From positions 416,979-480,978 of the forward strand of contig NZ_CP030040.1 in the NCBI RefSeq assembly GCF_003260995.1: 64,000 nt of DNA. The letters run 5' to 3'. Below the pieces are notes generated by a model, which was not told the origin of the DNA, made no database searches, and saw only the letters and a list, made by a program, of their open reading frames with translations. Numbering within the stretch: position 1 is the first letter of the stretch; every line of letters starts with the position of its first letter. Positions 16,207 through 23,794 of this stretch are shown piece after piece. Source of the stretch: Acetobacterium sp. KB-1. GTDB taxonomy: Bacteria; Bacillota; Clostridia; Eubacteriales; Eubacteriaceae. The position numbers and the translations under genes were made by a program.

Positions 16207-16359
16207 ATGGCACTGACGAGCGATTTTTTAACCAAAAAAGTTCAGATCCGATCTAACCATGGCATGGTCGATGGCAAGGAAAAAATCACGACCTGGAACC
16301 GGATGGCTTGGTGGGACCACTCACCGAAAACCGACTGTTTCGGGAACAGTTGTCAGTGA
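16207..16359 (+). CDS. truncated DUF1659-like small protein
   Basis: A reading frame of 50 codons with an excellent ribosome binding site (AAAGGAGG). The first 40 residues (MALTSDFLTKKVQIRSNHG, then GKEKITTWNRM) resemble small Firmicute DUF1659/DUF2922-type proteins that commonly sit next to holin and endolysin genes. The expected length is about 70 aa. Here the sequence runs into the endolysin coding region in another frame, so the gene is probably a deletion fusion. Family assignment is tentative. Confidence 0.5.
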   Translation: MALTSDFLTKKVQIRSNHGMVDGKEKITTWNRMAWWDHSPKTDCFGNSCQ

Positions 16360-16364
16360 TTTCA

Positions 16365-16712
16365 ATGGATGGCGATGGCGCCACCCCGCACTTTACCAAG
16401 GGCAAATTTGCCTGCGATTGTCAGGGCGCTTATTGTGACGGCTTTCCGGGAGCCATGGATCTGTGGCTGATGCTCAAGCTTGAAGCTCTGCGTAACGCAC
16501 TGGATTCTCTGGTGATCATTACCTCTGGGCTCCGGTGCGAAATCCGCAACGGCGAGGTGGGCGGCATCCCTAGATCCAAACACCGCATCGGACAGGCCGC
16601 TGATCTCTACGCCCCAGGTATTGATATTGAAAGAGTGGCCAGCATCGCCGAAAGTCTGGGGCTCACCACCATCCTTTATCAGGAGCAGGGCTTTGTTCAC
16701 TGCGAGGTGTAA
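16365..16712 (+). CDS. peptidase M15 (D,D-carboxypeptidase-like endolysin)
   Basis: Cell-wall peptidase. The frame opens at 16308 (TTG), but MDGDGATPHFTKGKFACDCQ at 16365 looks like the domain start. Zinc-site motifs are in place: ITSGLRCEIRNGEVGG, then SKHRIGQAADLY (His and Asp ligands) and the final FVHCEV (His). About 115 residues is the usual length of M15A endolysin domains of Firmicute phages. The stop overlaps the next gene (TAATG), so endolysin and holin are translationally coupled, a classic lysis cassette. No other phage structural genes are present, so this is a domesticated or residual module. Confidence 0.8.
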   Translation: MDGDGATPHFTKGKFACDCQGAYCDGFPGAMDLWLMLKLEALRNALDSLVIITSGLRCEIRNGEVGGIPRSKHRIGQAADLYAPGIDIERVASIAESLGLTTILYQEQGFVHCEV

Positions 16713-17122
16713 TGAAAATCACTGAAGTCTCACTGGTCTTTGCCCTGTTAGGCGGGGTGCTCGGCCAAATGCTCGGCGGCTTTGATGGGTTTTTACAATG
16801 TCTGATCGCCTTTGTGGTGATGGACTACTTAACCGGAGTGCTCTGTGCGCTTCAGAAAAAGAAACTTTCCAGCGCCCAGGGCTTCCGGGGCATCCTCAAA
16901 AAAATCCTGATCTTTATGGTCGTAGGGATGGGCCATCTGCTGGATATCACCCTACTGGGCGGAGCCGGTGCCCCCCTGCGGGTGGCGATGATCGGCTTCT
17001 ACCTCTCCAATGAAGGCTTGAGTATTCTGGAAAACCTCGGACGGCTGGGGGTGCCTTTACCGAAGCGGCTGGAAGCCGTGATTCGGGAATTGGGGGAGGA
17101 GGAAGAGAAACACAAAGAATAA
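16712..17122 (+). CDS. phage holin of the toxin-secretion/lysis family
   Basis: Protein of 136 aa with three to four hydrophobic segments (VSLVFALLGGVLGQMLGG, LIAFVVMDYLTGVLCAL, ILIFMVVGMGHLLDI and APLRVAMIGFYLSNEGLSIL). The motif FVVMDYLTGVLCALQKKKLSS followed by FRGILKKILIF is diagnostic of the holin_4/TcdE-like family. The charged C-terminal tail EEEEKHKE is typical. It forms membrane holes that release the coupled M15 endolysin. Start ATG overlaps the endolysin stop. A terminator follows at 17153. Confidence 0.9.
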   Translation: MKITEVSLVFALLGGVLGQMLGGFDGFLQCLIAFVVMDYLTGVLCALQKKKLSSAQGFRGILKKILIFMVVGMGHLLDITLLGGAGAPLRVAMIGFYLSNEGLSILENLGRLGVPLPKRLEAVIRELGEEEEKHKE

Positions 17123-17152
17123 ATGGTTCTAGATGATAAACAAGCAACGAGT

Positions 17153-17194
17153 TAATAAACTCACAAGAGTCAATCTTGCGAGTTTATTTTTTTG
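17153..17194 (+). terminator. rho-independent terminator of the lysis pair
   Basis: AATAAACTCACAAGA pairs with TCTTGCGAGTTTATT (one mismatch) around GTCAA and is followed by a T run. Confidence 0.85.
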
Positions 17195-17494
17195 CCCAAT
17201 CACCGATAAAAACTTTCCATCAATGCCATTAAATGATACAATAGTTCCATTGGAATCGATTAAAGTAATGGTTTGGATAAGTTGTTATCGTTAACGGATT
17301 AAGCTGCATGTTGATGGGCGGGGTGAAGATTCTAAAATATAGCAATAGAGAAGCATTGGCTGTGATAGATAGAAGAGAAGACAGCAATGATTTTTTCAGT
17401 TCGATAATAAATTTTGATGTTATATATACGTTTACTCAGACGAAATGATCTCCATACCAAATAAAACTCTATAAACATAAGGTGATATATTGAA
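17195..17494. other. AT-rich leader upstream of the FRG gene
   Basis: No gene seen. Base composition drops sharply to AT-rich from about 17320, marking the left edge of the accessory island. AAGGTGATATATTGAA precedes the ATG at 17495. Confidence 0.5.
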
Positions 17495-19078
17495 ATGAAT
17501 AAAATAACTTTCCCACCACCATTTCTAAATTATGTATCAAATAGTCCGAGCTACTTTTCATTACAACGATCAATGTATGATAAAGCTATTGAAAATCTAT
17601 GTATAGCTGAGTACCAAGAGAGAGCTGATGTATGTAGTAATATTCTGCGTTATAATAACAGTGATGAATACTTAAATTCGGCTAGAATGATTGAAAAGCT
17701 GAGTGAATTACCAGAATTGTCTTTTTGTGATGTTGAAAAAATGCTCGAAGATGAAAAAAAAGATCAAGAGACCATTCAATTTCTTGTAGATCATGAAAAT
17801 TTGTCAACTCTAAAACCAGAAGAATTGTCTTTTATCTACACTGCGTTGGGACTTAGTCCAGAAAAAAACAAAAGAACTTTAAATAACTGGCTTATAAATT
17901 TTGATAGTTTAACAGACCAGGAAATAAAAAAAATTGAAGATGCTAAAAATAATAAAAGTGGTCCAATTGGTGGATTAGTAGATATTTTTCGTACTGGATT
18001 ATTAGTTGATTACGGAGATGGCACAAATTTTATCGATTTAATTAGACAAGGTCGCCAACGCTATTATTATCGTGGTGAAAACGCATTTTATGGCTCCAGT
18101 AAGGCTAATTACTTTCGGAATTTTGTTGGTAAAACTGATAAAGATCGTATGAAAATTATCATTAGCCAATTGCAACTATTTAGTTTTATTCGTTTTCTTG
18201 AGAAATTTGACATATGCAAAAAATGGTCGTATGGTCAAATTTTTCCATACGCGATTGCACAGCATTATGGGTTTCCAACTAATCTGATGGATGTTACGAG
18301 TAATTTAGATGTAGCCCTTTTTTTCGCTTGCTGTAAATATGATAATTATACAAAGAAATGGCTACCTTTAGAACGAACTGATTTTGAAAAAGTTGATTCC
18401 AGAAAAAATGTTGCTAATATTGGGGGAGATTCCCGTTATGCTGTTATTCACAGAGCTTTGTCAGAAATTGTTGATTGGGCATATTATGTTGAGAATAAAG
18501 GGATTAAATTAACGAAAGTTATGCCTATTGGTTACCAACCATTCATGCGTTGTAATTATCAATATGGGTATCTGATTCGGACGAATAGTGAATATGATAT
18601 GTATAAAGATCAGACATTTGAAAAATTTAAAATTCCTCTCTCAGAAAAACTCTGCAAAATGGTATATGAAAAAATGGAGCAAGGGGAAAAAATCTATCCA
18701 AATGATGGTTTAAGTGAATGTGAGGATATAATTGAAAGCATTAAAAAATCCAAATCCTTTTATCTCTGCGATTTAGAACCAACTGCCAAAGAGTTTTGGC
18801 CAAACGCACCCACACCTTATGTCAGAGATAGACTTGAAGATAATGGATGTTCATTTCATGAATACGAAAAAGAATTGAGCCCTAGACGAATTAAACGTAT
18901 TGCTAAATTAAACAAAAATTGGAGAGGTTTCGATTTTGAAAAACACTACGGTTTTTCAGTTAAAATGAGACCTATGATAACAATAGGCGGAGATACATTA
19001 GTTGAAGAAAATATGGATGGAACGTATTCAATAATAAATAAGGGTGTTCACGTACTGCCAGTGCTGGGATCAGATTAA
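17495..19078 (+). CDS. FRG-domain protein
   Basis: Protein of 527 aa. The FRG signature YYYRGENAFYGSS starts near residue 190. IAQHYGFPTNLMDVTSNLDV with ALFFACCKYD follows near 254, and VMPIGYQPFMRCNYQYGYLI lies further on. These are the conserved blocks of FRG domains (named for the F/Y-R-G motif), which are frequent in phage-defence loci and are suspected nucleotide-modifying or NAD-related enzymes. The N-terminal 180 residues are helical and the C-terminal 150 are unassigned (ELSPRRIKRIAKLNKNW). The coding region is AT-rich compared with the upstream R-M gene, consistent with transfer. It is the first gene of the island and appears monocistronic. Confidence 0.8.
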   Translation: MNKITFPPPFLNYVSNSPSYFSLQRSMYDKAIENLCIAEYQERADVCSNILRYNNSDEYLNSARMIEKLSELPELSFCDVEKMLEDEKKDQETIQFLVDHENLSTLKPEELSFIYTALGLSPEKNKRTLNNWLINFDSLTDQEIKKIEDAKNNKSGPIGGLVDIFRTGLLVDYGDGTNFIDLIRQGRQRYYYRGENAFYGSSKANYFRNFVGKTDKDRMKIIISQLQLFSFIRFLEKFDICKKWSYGQIFPYAIAQHYGFPTNLMDVTSNLDVALFFACCKYDNYTKKWLPLERTDFEKVDSRKNVANIGGDSRYAVIHRALSEIVDWAYYVENKGIKLTKVMPIGYQPFMRCNYQYGYLIRTNSEYDMYKDQTFEKFKIPLSEKLCKMVYEKMEQGEKIYPNDGLSECEDIIESIKKSKSFYLCDLEPTAKEFWPNAPTPYVRDRLEDNGCSFHEYEKELSPRRIKRIAKLNKNWRGFDFEKHYGFSVKMRPMITIGGDTLVEENMDGTYSIINKGVHVLPVLGSD

Positions 19079-19100
19079 CTGAAATTATACTTTACGGAGG

Positions 19101-19117
19101 AAAGTGCACTTAACTTC
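19101..19117 (+). repeat. dispersed CACTTAACTT repeat, copy
   Basis: AAAGTGCACTTAACTTC lies between the FRG gene and the 287-aa gene. Confidence 0.5.
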
Positions 19118-19183
19118 AATACGACACTGCAATCAATTCTGATAGCAGGGAAGCTTATCAGTCTATAGAAAGGATACAAATCA

Positions 19184-20047
19184 TTGAAAAAGAGTGAATT
19201 TTTAACGAATGATTCCGTGCAGAATTTTATGCACTGGTTGGAAAAGAAAATGGATCGTACGAATTCTTTTAATCACGATTATAATATGAAGAAGCCCATC
19301 ATGCATTGGGAATGCAATTCAATCTTTTCAGCTTATGAAAATTATTGCTGGTCATTCAGATACAACGATCCGATCAATGGAAGAGTCGTTAACGGTAAAA
19401 CATTTGATGAAAGTGCATTAGCGTTAACACGGTTGTCACAGGGATTAAGAAAGAGTCTTCAGGATTCTGAACCAGAAGCATGTCGAAAATACTGCTGTTC
19501 GATTTTGCAGTGGGGTGGCGTCCTAGCAAATAATGATAAGCGGGTCAATGGACTTGGCATGGAGATCTGCTATTATCTCAAGGAAATCCAAAACAGCATG
19601 ACCGATGATCGTTCATCCGAAGCGTATTATCAACGTGAGATGATCATGAACTCTGGCTTTACAAAAATCTATTCTTTATATATTGATGGTTTTATTATTT
19701 ATGATGGCCGAGTTGGTGCCGCTTTGGGGTTGCTGGTGCGGCTTTTCTGCGAGGAGTATTCGCTGGCGAAGGTTCCTGATGAATTGTTGTTTGCCTGGGG
19801 CAAAGGAAAAGAAAGCTCCTATCAACGGAGTGCTGTGAATCGGCGTAATCCCGGCAGTGACAAATATACTTTCCCTGAACTGAGTAACAATCCCAAGCGA
19901 CATACTGAAAACAATATTCGGGCGAACTGGCTGTTGAAAGAAATTGCTGAGCGAACGGATTCCAAATTTAATCAATTTGATGGAGCTTTGAAAATGAGAG
20001 CCATTGAGGCAGCATTATTCATGATCGGTTATCAGGTCAACGGTTAA
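19184..20047 (+). CDS. uncharacterised 287-aa protein, island module A
   Basis: TTG start with AGAAAGGA about ten bases upstream. No recognised domain, signal peptide or membrane segment. Distinct blocks are HWECNSIFSAYENYCWSFRY, LTRLSQGLRKSL, CRKYCCSILQWGGVLANNDKR and a central YIDGFIIYDGRVGAALGLLV. The final part, NIRANWLLKEIAERTDS, then MRAIEAALFMIGYQ, is helical. The YDGRVGAALG block with Asp and Arg could be catalytic, but this is only a guess. The last 50 bp are duplicated at 25936-25985, upstream of a different gene, so this family seems to be a recurring partner of variable downstream genes. Confidence 0.7.
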   Translation: MKKSEFLTNDSVQNFMHWLEKKMDRTNSFNHDYNMKKPIMHWECNSIFSAYENYCWSFRYNDPINGRVVNGKTFDESALALTRLSQGLRKSLQDSEPEACRKYCCSILQWGGVLANNDKRVNGLGMEICYYLKEIQNSMTDDRSSEAYYQREMIMNSGFTKIYSLYIDGFIIYDGRVGAALGLLVRLFCEEYSLAKVPDELLFAWGKGKESSYQRSAVNRRNPGSDKYTFPELSNNPKRHTENNIRANWLLKEIAERTDSKFNQFDGALKMRAIEAALFMIGYQVNG

Positions 20048-20104
20048 CTACTGGTAGCAGGTACACATATACAAAATTATTGCTAATAAATGGAGGAATG
20101 AAAA

Positions 20105-20893
20105 ATGTCGAAATGGTCGAAGATAGCAATGTATGGAAAAGCTGCAGTTAAAGTGATTGCACCAAGTGCTTTGGTTCTTATAGAAAAAACAGGTACTGAA
20201 TTTATTGAAAAACAGAAAAACCTTATAAAAATACCTGATTTAAAAGACGTCTATATTGATGAAGCATTGCGAGTTCTAAAAGACGAACTAAATTTGATTC
20301 CAACATCGGCGATTGCAAATCCTAATTTAGCGTATGTTGATGAAAGTGAAAATGAAGTGATGTATTCTGAACCAAGATTCGGCTCGCGGGTCAATCCAGG
20401 AACGGCAGTTAAGGTTTACTATCTCACTCAAGAAGTAATTGATAAGAGCAAAAAGTTATTAGAAACCGTTGTTCATGAATTTAAAGTTCCGAGAATCATT
20501 GGGGCTAATCTCTATGAAGCACGAGAAGACCTTGAAAGCTTAGGCCTAAAAGTTGCTGTGAAATTAGAAAAACCAAGCTTGAAATTTGTCAGTAAAGACG
20601 ATGGACAGGTCACTCGAGTCACTTATCCAAATGATCAAAAGATCGGCTCAAAACTAAAAACCGGCGAGCGAGTTCTGATTTATTATGTCAATGAAGAAGT
20701 AATCTTAAAGAGTCGGTCTATAAAAGAAAAAATTGATAAAGATCGGCGTGAAATAATCAATAAAATCGGTAAAATTAGTAAAGACGTATCAGATGGTTTT
20801 TGCACCGGGGTTGCGGATACGCACAAAACGGTCGTTAAAAAAATCGGCAAACCGTTTGCAAAGAAAAAATCAAGTTCAGATATGAGAAAATAA
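20105..20893 (+). CDS. cytoplasmic protein with two PASTA-like domains
   Basis: Protein of 262 aa; GGAGGAATG lies upstream of the start. Two PASTA-like repeats are visible. Residues 39-117: IPDLKDVYIDEALRVLKDEL, then GSRVNPGTAVKVYYLT. Residues 126-200: VPRIIGANLYEAREDLESLG, then GSKLKTGERVLIYYV. PASTA domains normally lie outside the cell on Ser/Thr kinases and PBPs, where they bind peptidoglycan. Here there is no signal peptide or clear membrane helix and the C-terminus is strongly basic. A cytoplasmic role is therefore implied, which is unusual. It lies between two uncharacterised genes of the same orientation with short gaps. Confidence 0.75.
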   Translation: MSKWSKIAMYGKAAVKVIAPSALVLIEKTGTEFIEKQKNLIKIPDLKDVYIDEALRVLKDELNLIPTSAIANPNLAYVDESENEVMYSEPRFGSRVNPGTAVKVYYLTQEVIDKSKKLLETVVHEFKVPRIIGANLYEAREDLESLGLKVAVKLEKPSLKFVSKDDGQVTRVTYPNDQKIGSKLKTGERVLIYYVNEEVILKSRSIKEKIDKDRREIINKIGKISKDVSDGFCTGVADTHKTVVKKIGKPFAKKKSSSDMRK

Positions 20894-20950
20894 ACGGTTA
20901 AGTAGTCGGTGCCAGCACATTAGAGCAGAATATTTTTACAGAGGTATGAA

Positions 20951-21994
20951 ATGAAAATAGAAGTCGGCGAATCATTGATGCTATCGTGGCTGCGGCATGT
21001 AAAAGAATGCCAGATCGCCCAGACTAATTGGAAAGCATCATCTCACTGGGAACTGAAAAATCAGGATAAAATCGAACAATTGCTGAAAAATTCTGCAAAT
21101 TGTTTTAGCAAAAAATTCGGTTATGATCTGTTTAAAGCCAACAGTGGCTTGTCACAGATTTTGGCACAGGCCGAAATTGATGCGCTTGGTATCACATCTG
21201 ATGGGACACACAGTAAAATTTATGCAATTGATGTTGCCTTTCACGAGGCGGGTCTTAACTATGGTTCGAAAGAGGAAACGGTAACCCGTGTTATTAAAAA
21301 ATGCATTCGCACGGCGATGTGTATTTACGGGTATTTTGGTTTAAGTAGTGGCACAATCATTTTTGCCTCGCCCAAAATTAATCCGAGTGTTATGATAGCG
21401 ATCAATGAATGCATGAGTGACATGACTGCAGTTCTAGAGACAGCCGATCTTGATTTTGACGTGCGGATCATTGCCAATGACGATTTTAGAGAGAGCATTC
21501 TGGAACCAGTTTTGAGCATGCTTGGTGAGGTTTCGGATACGTCTGAATTATTCATGCGAAGTTTGCAGATGTATAATCTATTTGTTAATACTGAAACCAG
21601 AGTCAATAAGAATCAAAGAGCTTCATCGCCTGGACGGATTACGCCAGAAATAGTTAAAATTGAAAATACCGATATTGATGGGCTCAAAGAAATGAAAATT
21701 GGTGCGATTGTCAGAACAGTCTTTCGGAGTATGCTTGAAGATGGAGCTGTTTCACATGAAGAAGTTAAAAAAATGCAGACGCGAGAATATTCTAAGGAAA
21801 CTTTCGATATTCAATTTCCGTTATTATTAAAAACGGAAACAACTGGCGGGATTAAGCCGGTCAGATATTATGCAAACCCTGTATGCATTTATGGCATAAA
21901 TTATTTTCTCTGTTCAGAATGGTATGAAGTACCCGCAAACAACGATCGACCTTATTTGATGAAGTGGCTTATTTTACACAAAAAGAGCAGGTGA
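20951..21994 (+). CDS. uncharacterised 347-aa protein, possible nuclease fold
   Basis: N-terminal half has strongly patterned motifs: GESLMLSWLRHVKECQIAQT, NWKASSHWE, then QAEIDALGI (Glu75, Asp77) and YAIDVAFHEAGLNYG (Asp94, Glu99), followed by KKCIRTAMCIYGYF and IIFASPKINP. Acidic residues on consecutive strands and a following conserved helix with Lys/Arg recall PD-(D/E)xK-type folds, but no full catalytic motif can be claimed. The C-terminal 120 residues (MKIGAIVRTVFRSMLEDGAV) look like a separate helical domain. GAGGTATGAA precedes the ATG. It may act with the PASTA and 287-aa genes upstream. Confidence 0.65.
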   Translation: MKIEVGESLMLSWLRHVKECQIAQTNWKASSHWELKNQDKIEQLLKNSANCFSKKFGYDLFKANSGLSQILAQAEIDALGITSDGTHSKIYAIDVAFHEAGLNYGSKEETVTRVIKKCIRTAMCIYGYFGLSSGTIIFASPKINPSVMIAINECMSDMTAVLETADLDFDVRIIANDDFRESILEPVLSMLGEVSDTSELFMRSLQMYNLFVNTETRVNKNQRASSPGRITPEIVKIENTDIDGLKEMKIGAIVRTVFRSMLEDGAVSHEEVKKMQTREYSKETFDIQFPLLLKTETTGGIKPVRYYANPVCIYGINYFLCSEWYEVPANNDRPYLMKWLILHKKSR

Positions 21995-22160
21995 TTAATT
22001 GCAAAACGTTTACTAACAGCGAAAAAAGATGAGATGATCATAATGCTCATACTTAATGAAAATGAGATTGTCCAGTAAATCAATTAAGCAGAAGCGAAAG
22101 GTTGCTAATAGCGGATTGATTGATGATAGTTCGTAAGGTGATCATTAAGCTGGAAGCATT

Positions 22161-22463
22161 TTGGATGAGTATCATACCATCTTACTGACGCAATCATTTC
22201 TCCATATTAAAATACTTTCTGATCAAAATTCAATCAAACGAAATGAATTGACTACAAAACTGATAGAATGCAAAAAAATTGTTGAATTAATCGGAGAGCC
22301 GGTTATAAGAAATTTTTATATGATGAAGATAAAAAATCTTGAAGTAGAATATCGGTCACCTGAATTGGGAAAAATCATAGATAATTTCGAAAAACTGGAC
22401 AAAATTGATCAATCAAGCTTAATTCAGTATATCGTTGAAACTAAAGGAGTAGATAACAAATGA
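22161..22463 (+). CDS. detached C-terminal module of an island ATPase (fragment or stand-alone)
   Basis: A 100-codon frame (TTG 22161; ATG alternative at 22320) whose last 60 residues match the C-terminus of the ATPase at 23795. Compare ECKKIVELIGEPVIR, YRSPELGKI and LIQYIVET here with QYCKKITAIIGEPIIR, YRSVNLKEL and MIQYIIET there. Its stop overlaps the HNH start as ATGA, the arrangement expected where an ATPase gene precedes its HNH partner. It therefore looks like the tail of an earlier ATPase copy lost by deletion. Retention as an open frame leaves a regulatory role possible. No good ribosome binding site is visible. Confidence 0.65.
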   Translation: MDEYHTILLTQSFLHIKILSDQNSIKRNELTTKLIECKKIVELIGEPVIRNFYMMKIKNLEVEYRSPELGKIIDNFEKLDKIDQSSLIQYIVETKGVDNK

Positions 22464-23740
22464 TAAAAATTTCATTATCAAAGGAAATTGAAGAAAAGCA
22501 TTTTAAATATTGTTCAGAGAATATTTTGCCAGGAATTAAGAAAGCGAACCTTTTTTCTGTTGACAAGATAGAATTTAAGTTGGAACCGTGTTTTGATATT
22601 CAAGTGTTTAATCAAGAGGAAAAAAACTTTTGGGCCTATATCATAGAAAATTTCGAAGAGATTTCAATTGGTAAACCTGATGTATTACGAAAGCATGATA
22701 AAAAGATAAAAAAATTGTTCGCAACAGTTGCAAAGGGTATTGAAGTTTTAAAATCAAAAAATAAAAATACTAAATCATACAGCCAATATTTGTTAGAAAA
22801 ATTTCGTTATGAAGAGTTTAAATCGGAAGATTTGTTTGACATTCTTTTAAAGAAAACAAAGAAACGGAGTAATATAAAAAATTATTCGTTTGAAGTTCAA
22901 AAATTAATGATCAAAGATCTTTTAAAATACTTACCAAGTAAGAAGAGAATAATATATGAATCATTTTTCGAAAATGGTACAATAAAAAATCTGAAGAGAT
23001 CTGATTTTGAAATAGGGTTTAAAAATTTAGGGATCGATTTGACGATACATAATTTCAAGAATATGATTACTTCAGTAGATGCTTGGTCAGATTATACATT
23101 TGTGATGGAAAGTAGCATTCGAGTTTGTCCTTATTGTAACAGACAATATATAACACCGGTGTTTTCTGATAATGGAAAACTAAGAGGAGAGATCGATCAT
23201 TTTTTACCCAAAAGTATCTATCCGTATTTCTCAATGTCATTGTACAATATGATACCGGTTTGTCATACTTGTAATCACATTAAGGGGGATAAAAAATTTG
23301 GATTTGATAGTATTAATCCTTTTGAGGAAAGTTTGAACGATCATTTTACATTTGAAGTGAATCCAGTGACGCAAGAACTCACTATAAAAACTTGTGATAA
23401 AAATGATGAAGCAATTAAATTACATATCGATACTTTAAAATTAAAATCGCTTTATGGTTATCATAATAACCAAGCGCTAGAACTTTTGAAAAAAAGGAGT
23501 ATGTATCCCGACATATATATTATAGAACTATTTAAAGTCTATGGCGAATCGTTTGTTTCAATTGAAGAGTTTAAGGAATTTATAGTTGGTTATATTGCGG
23601 ACGAAAACCAATTGAATAATGAAGCGTTTTTGAAACTAAGACGTGACATAGCAAAGCAATTAAATTTTTTAACCGAACCTGCTGAAGCTGCTCAAATAAA
23701 AGAATTAAAAAAATTGCAAAAAATTTGTAGTGCGAACTGA
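22460..23740 (+). CDS. HNH endonuclease, Septu PtuB-like effector
   Basis: Protein of 426 aa. The nuclease lies at residues 220-285: VCPYCNRQYITP, GEIDHFLPKS, SLYNMIPVCHTCNHIKGDK. This gives paired zinc CxxC motifs around an HNH core with the DH pair of EIDHF. It is followed by NPFEE, typical of PtuB/McrA-like HNH proteins. The 200-residue N-terminus is helical and basic, and the C-terminus is helical. It starts in ATGA overlap with the ATPase C-terminal module, and a full ATPase gene follows 54 bp downstream. By analogy with Septu, the ATPase would control HNH cleavage on infection. The gene order differs from classical ptuA-ptuB. Confidence 0.82.
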   Translation: MIKISLSKEIEEKHFKYCSENILPGIKKANLFSVDKIEFKLEPCFDIQVFNQEEKNFWAYIIENFEEISIGKPDVLRKHDKKIKKLFATVAKGIEVLKSKNKNTKSYSQYLLEKFRYEEFKSEDLFDILLKKTKKRSNIKNYSFEVQKLMIKDLLKYLPSKKRIIYESFFENGTIKNLKRSDFEIGFKNLGIDLTIHNFKNMITSVDAWSDYTFVMESSIRVCPYCNRQYITPVFSDNGKLRGEIDHFLPKSIYPYFSMSLYNMIPVCHTCNHIKGDKKFGFDSINPFEESLNDHFTFEVNPVTQELTIKTCDKNDEAIKLHIDTLKLKSLYGYHNNQALELLKKRSMYPDIYIIELFKVYGESFVSIEEFKEFIVGYIADENQLNNEAFLKLRRDIAKQLNFLTEPAEAAQIKELKKLQKICSAN

Positions 23741-23794
23741 ATTTACAGGAGAGTGTTATAAATCTTTTGAATCAGGCATAGAAAAGGGTTTAGT

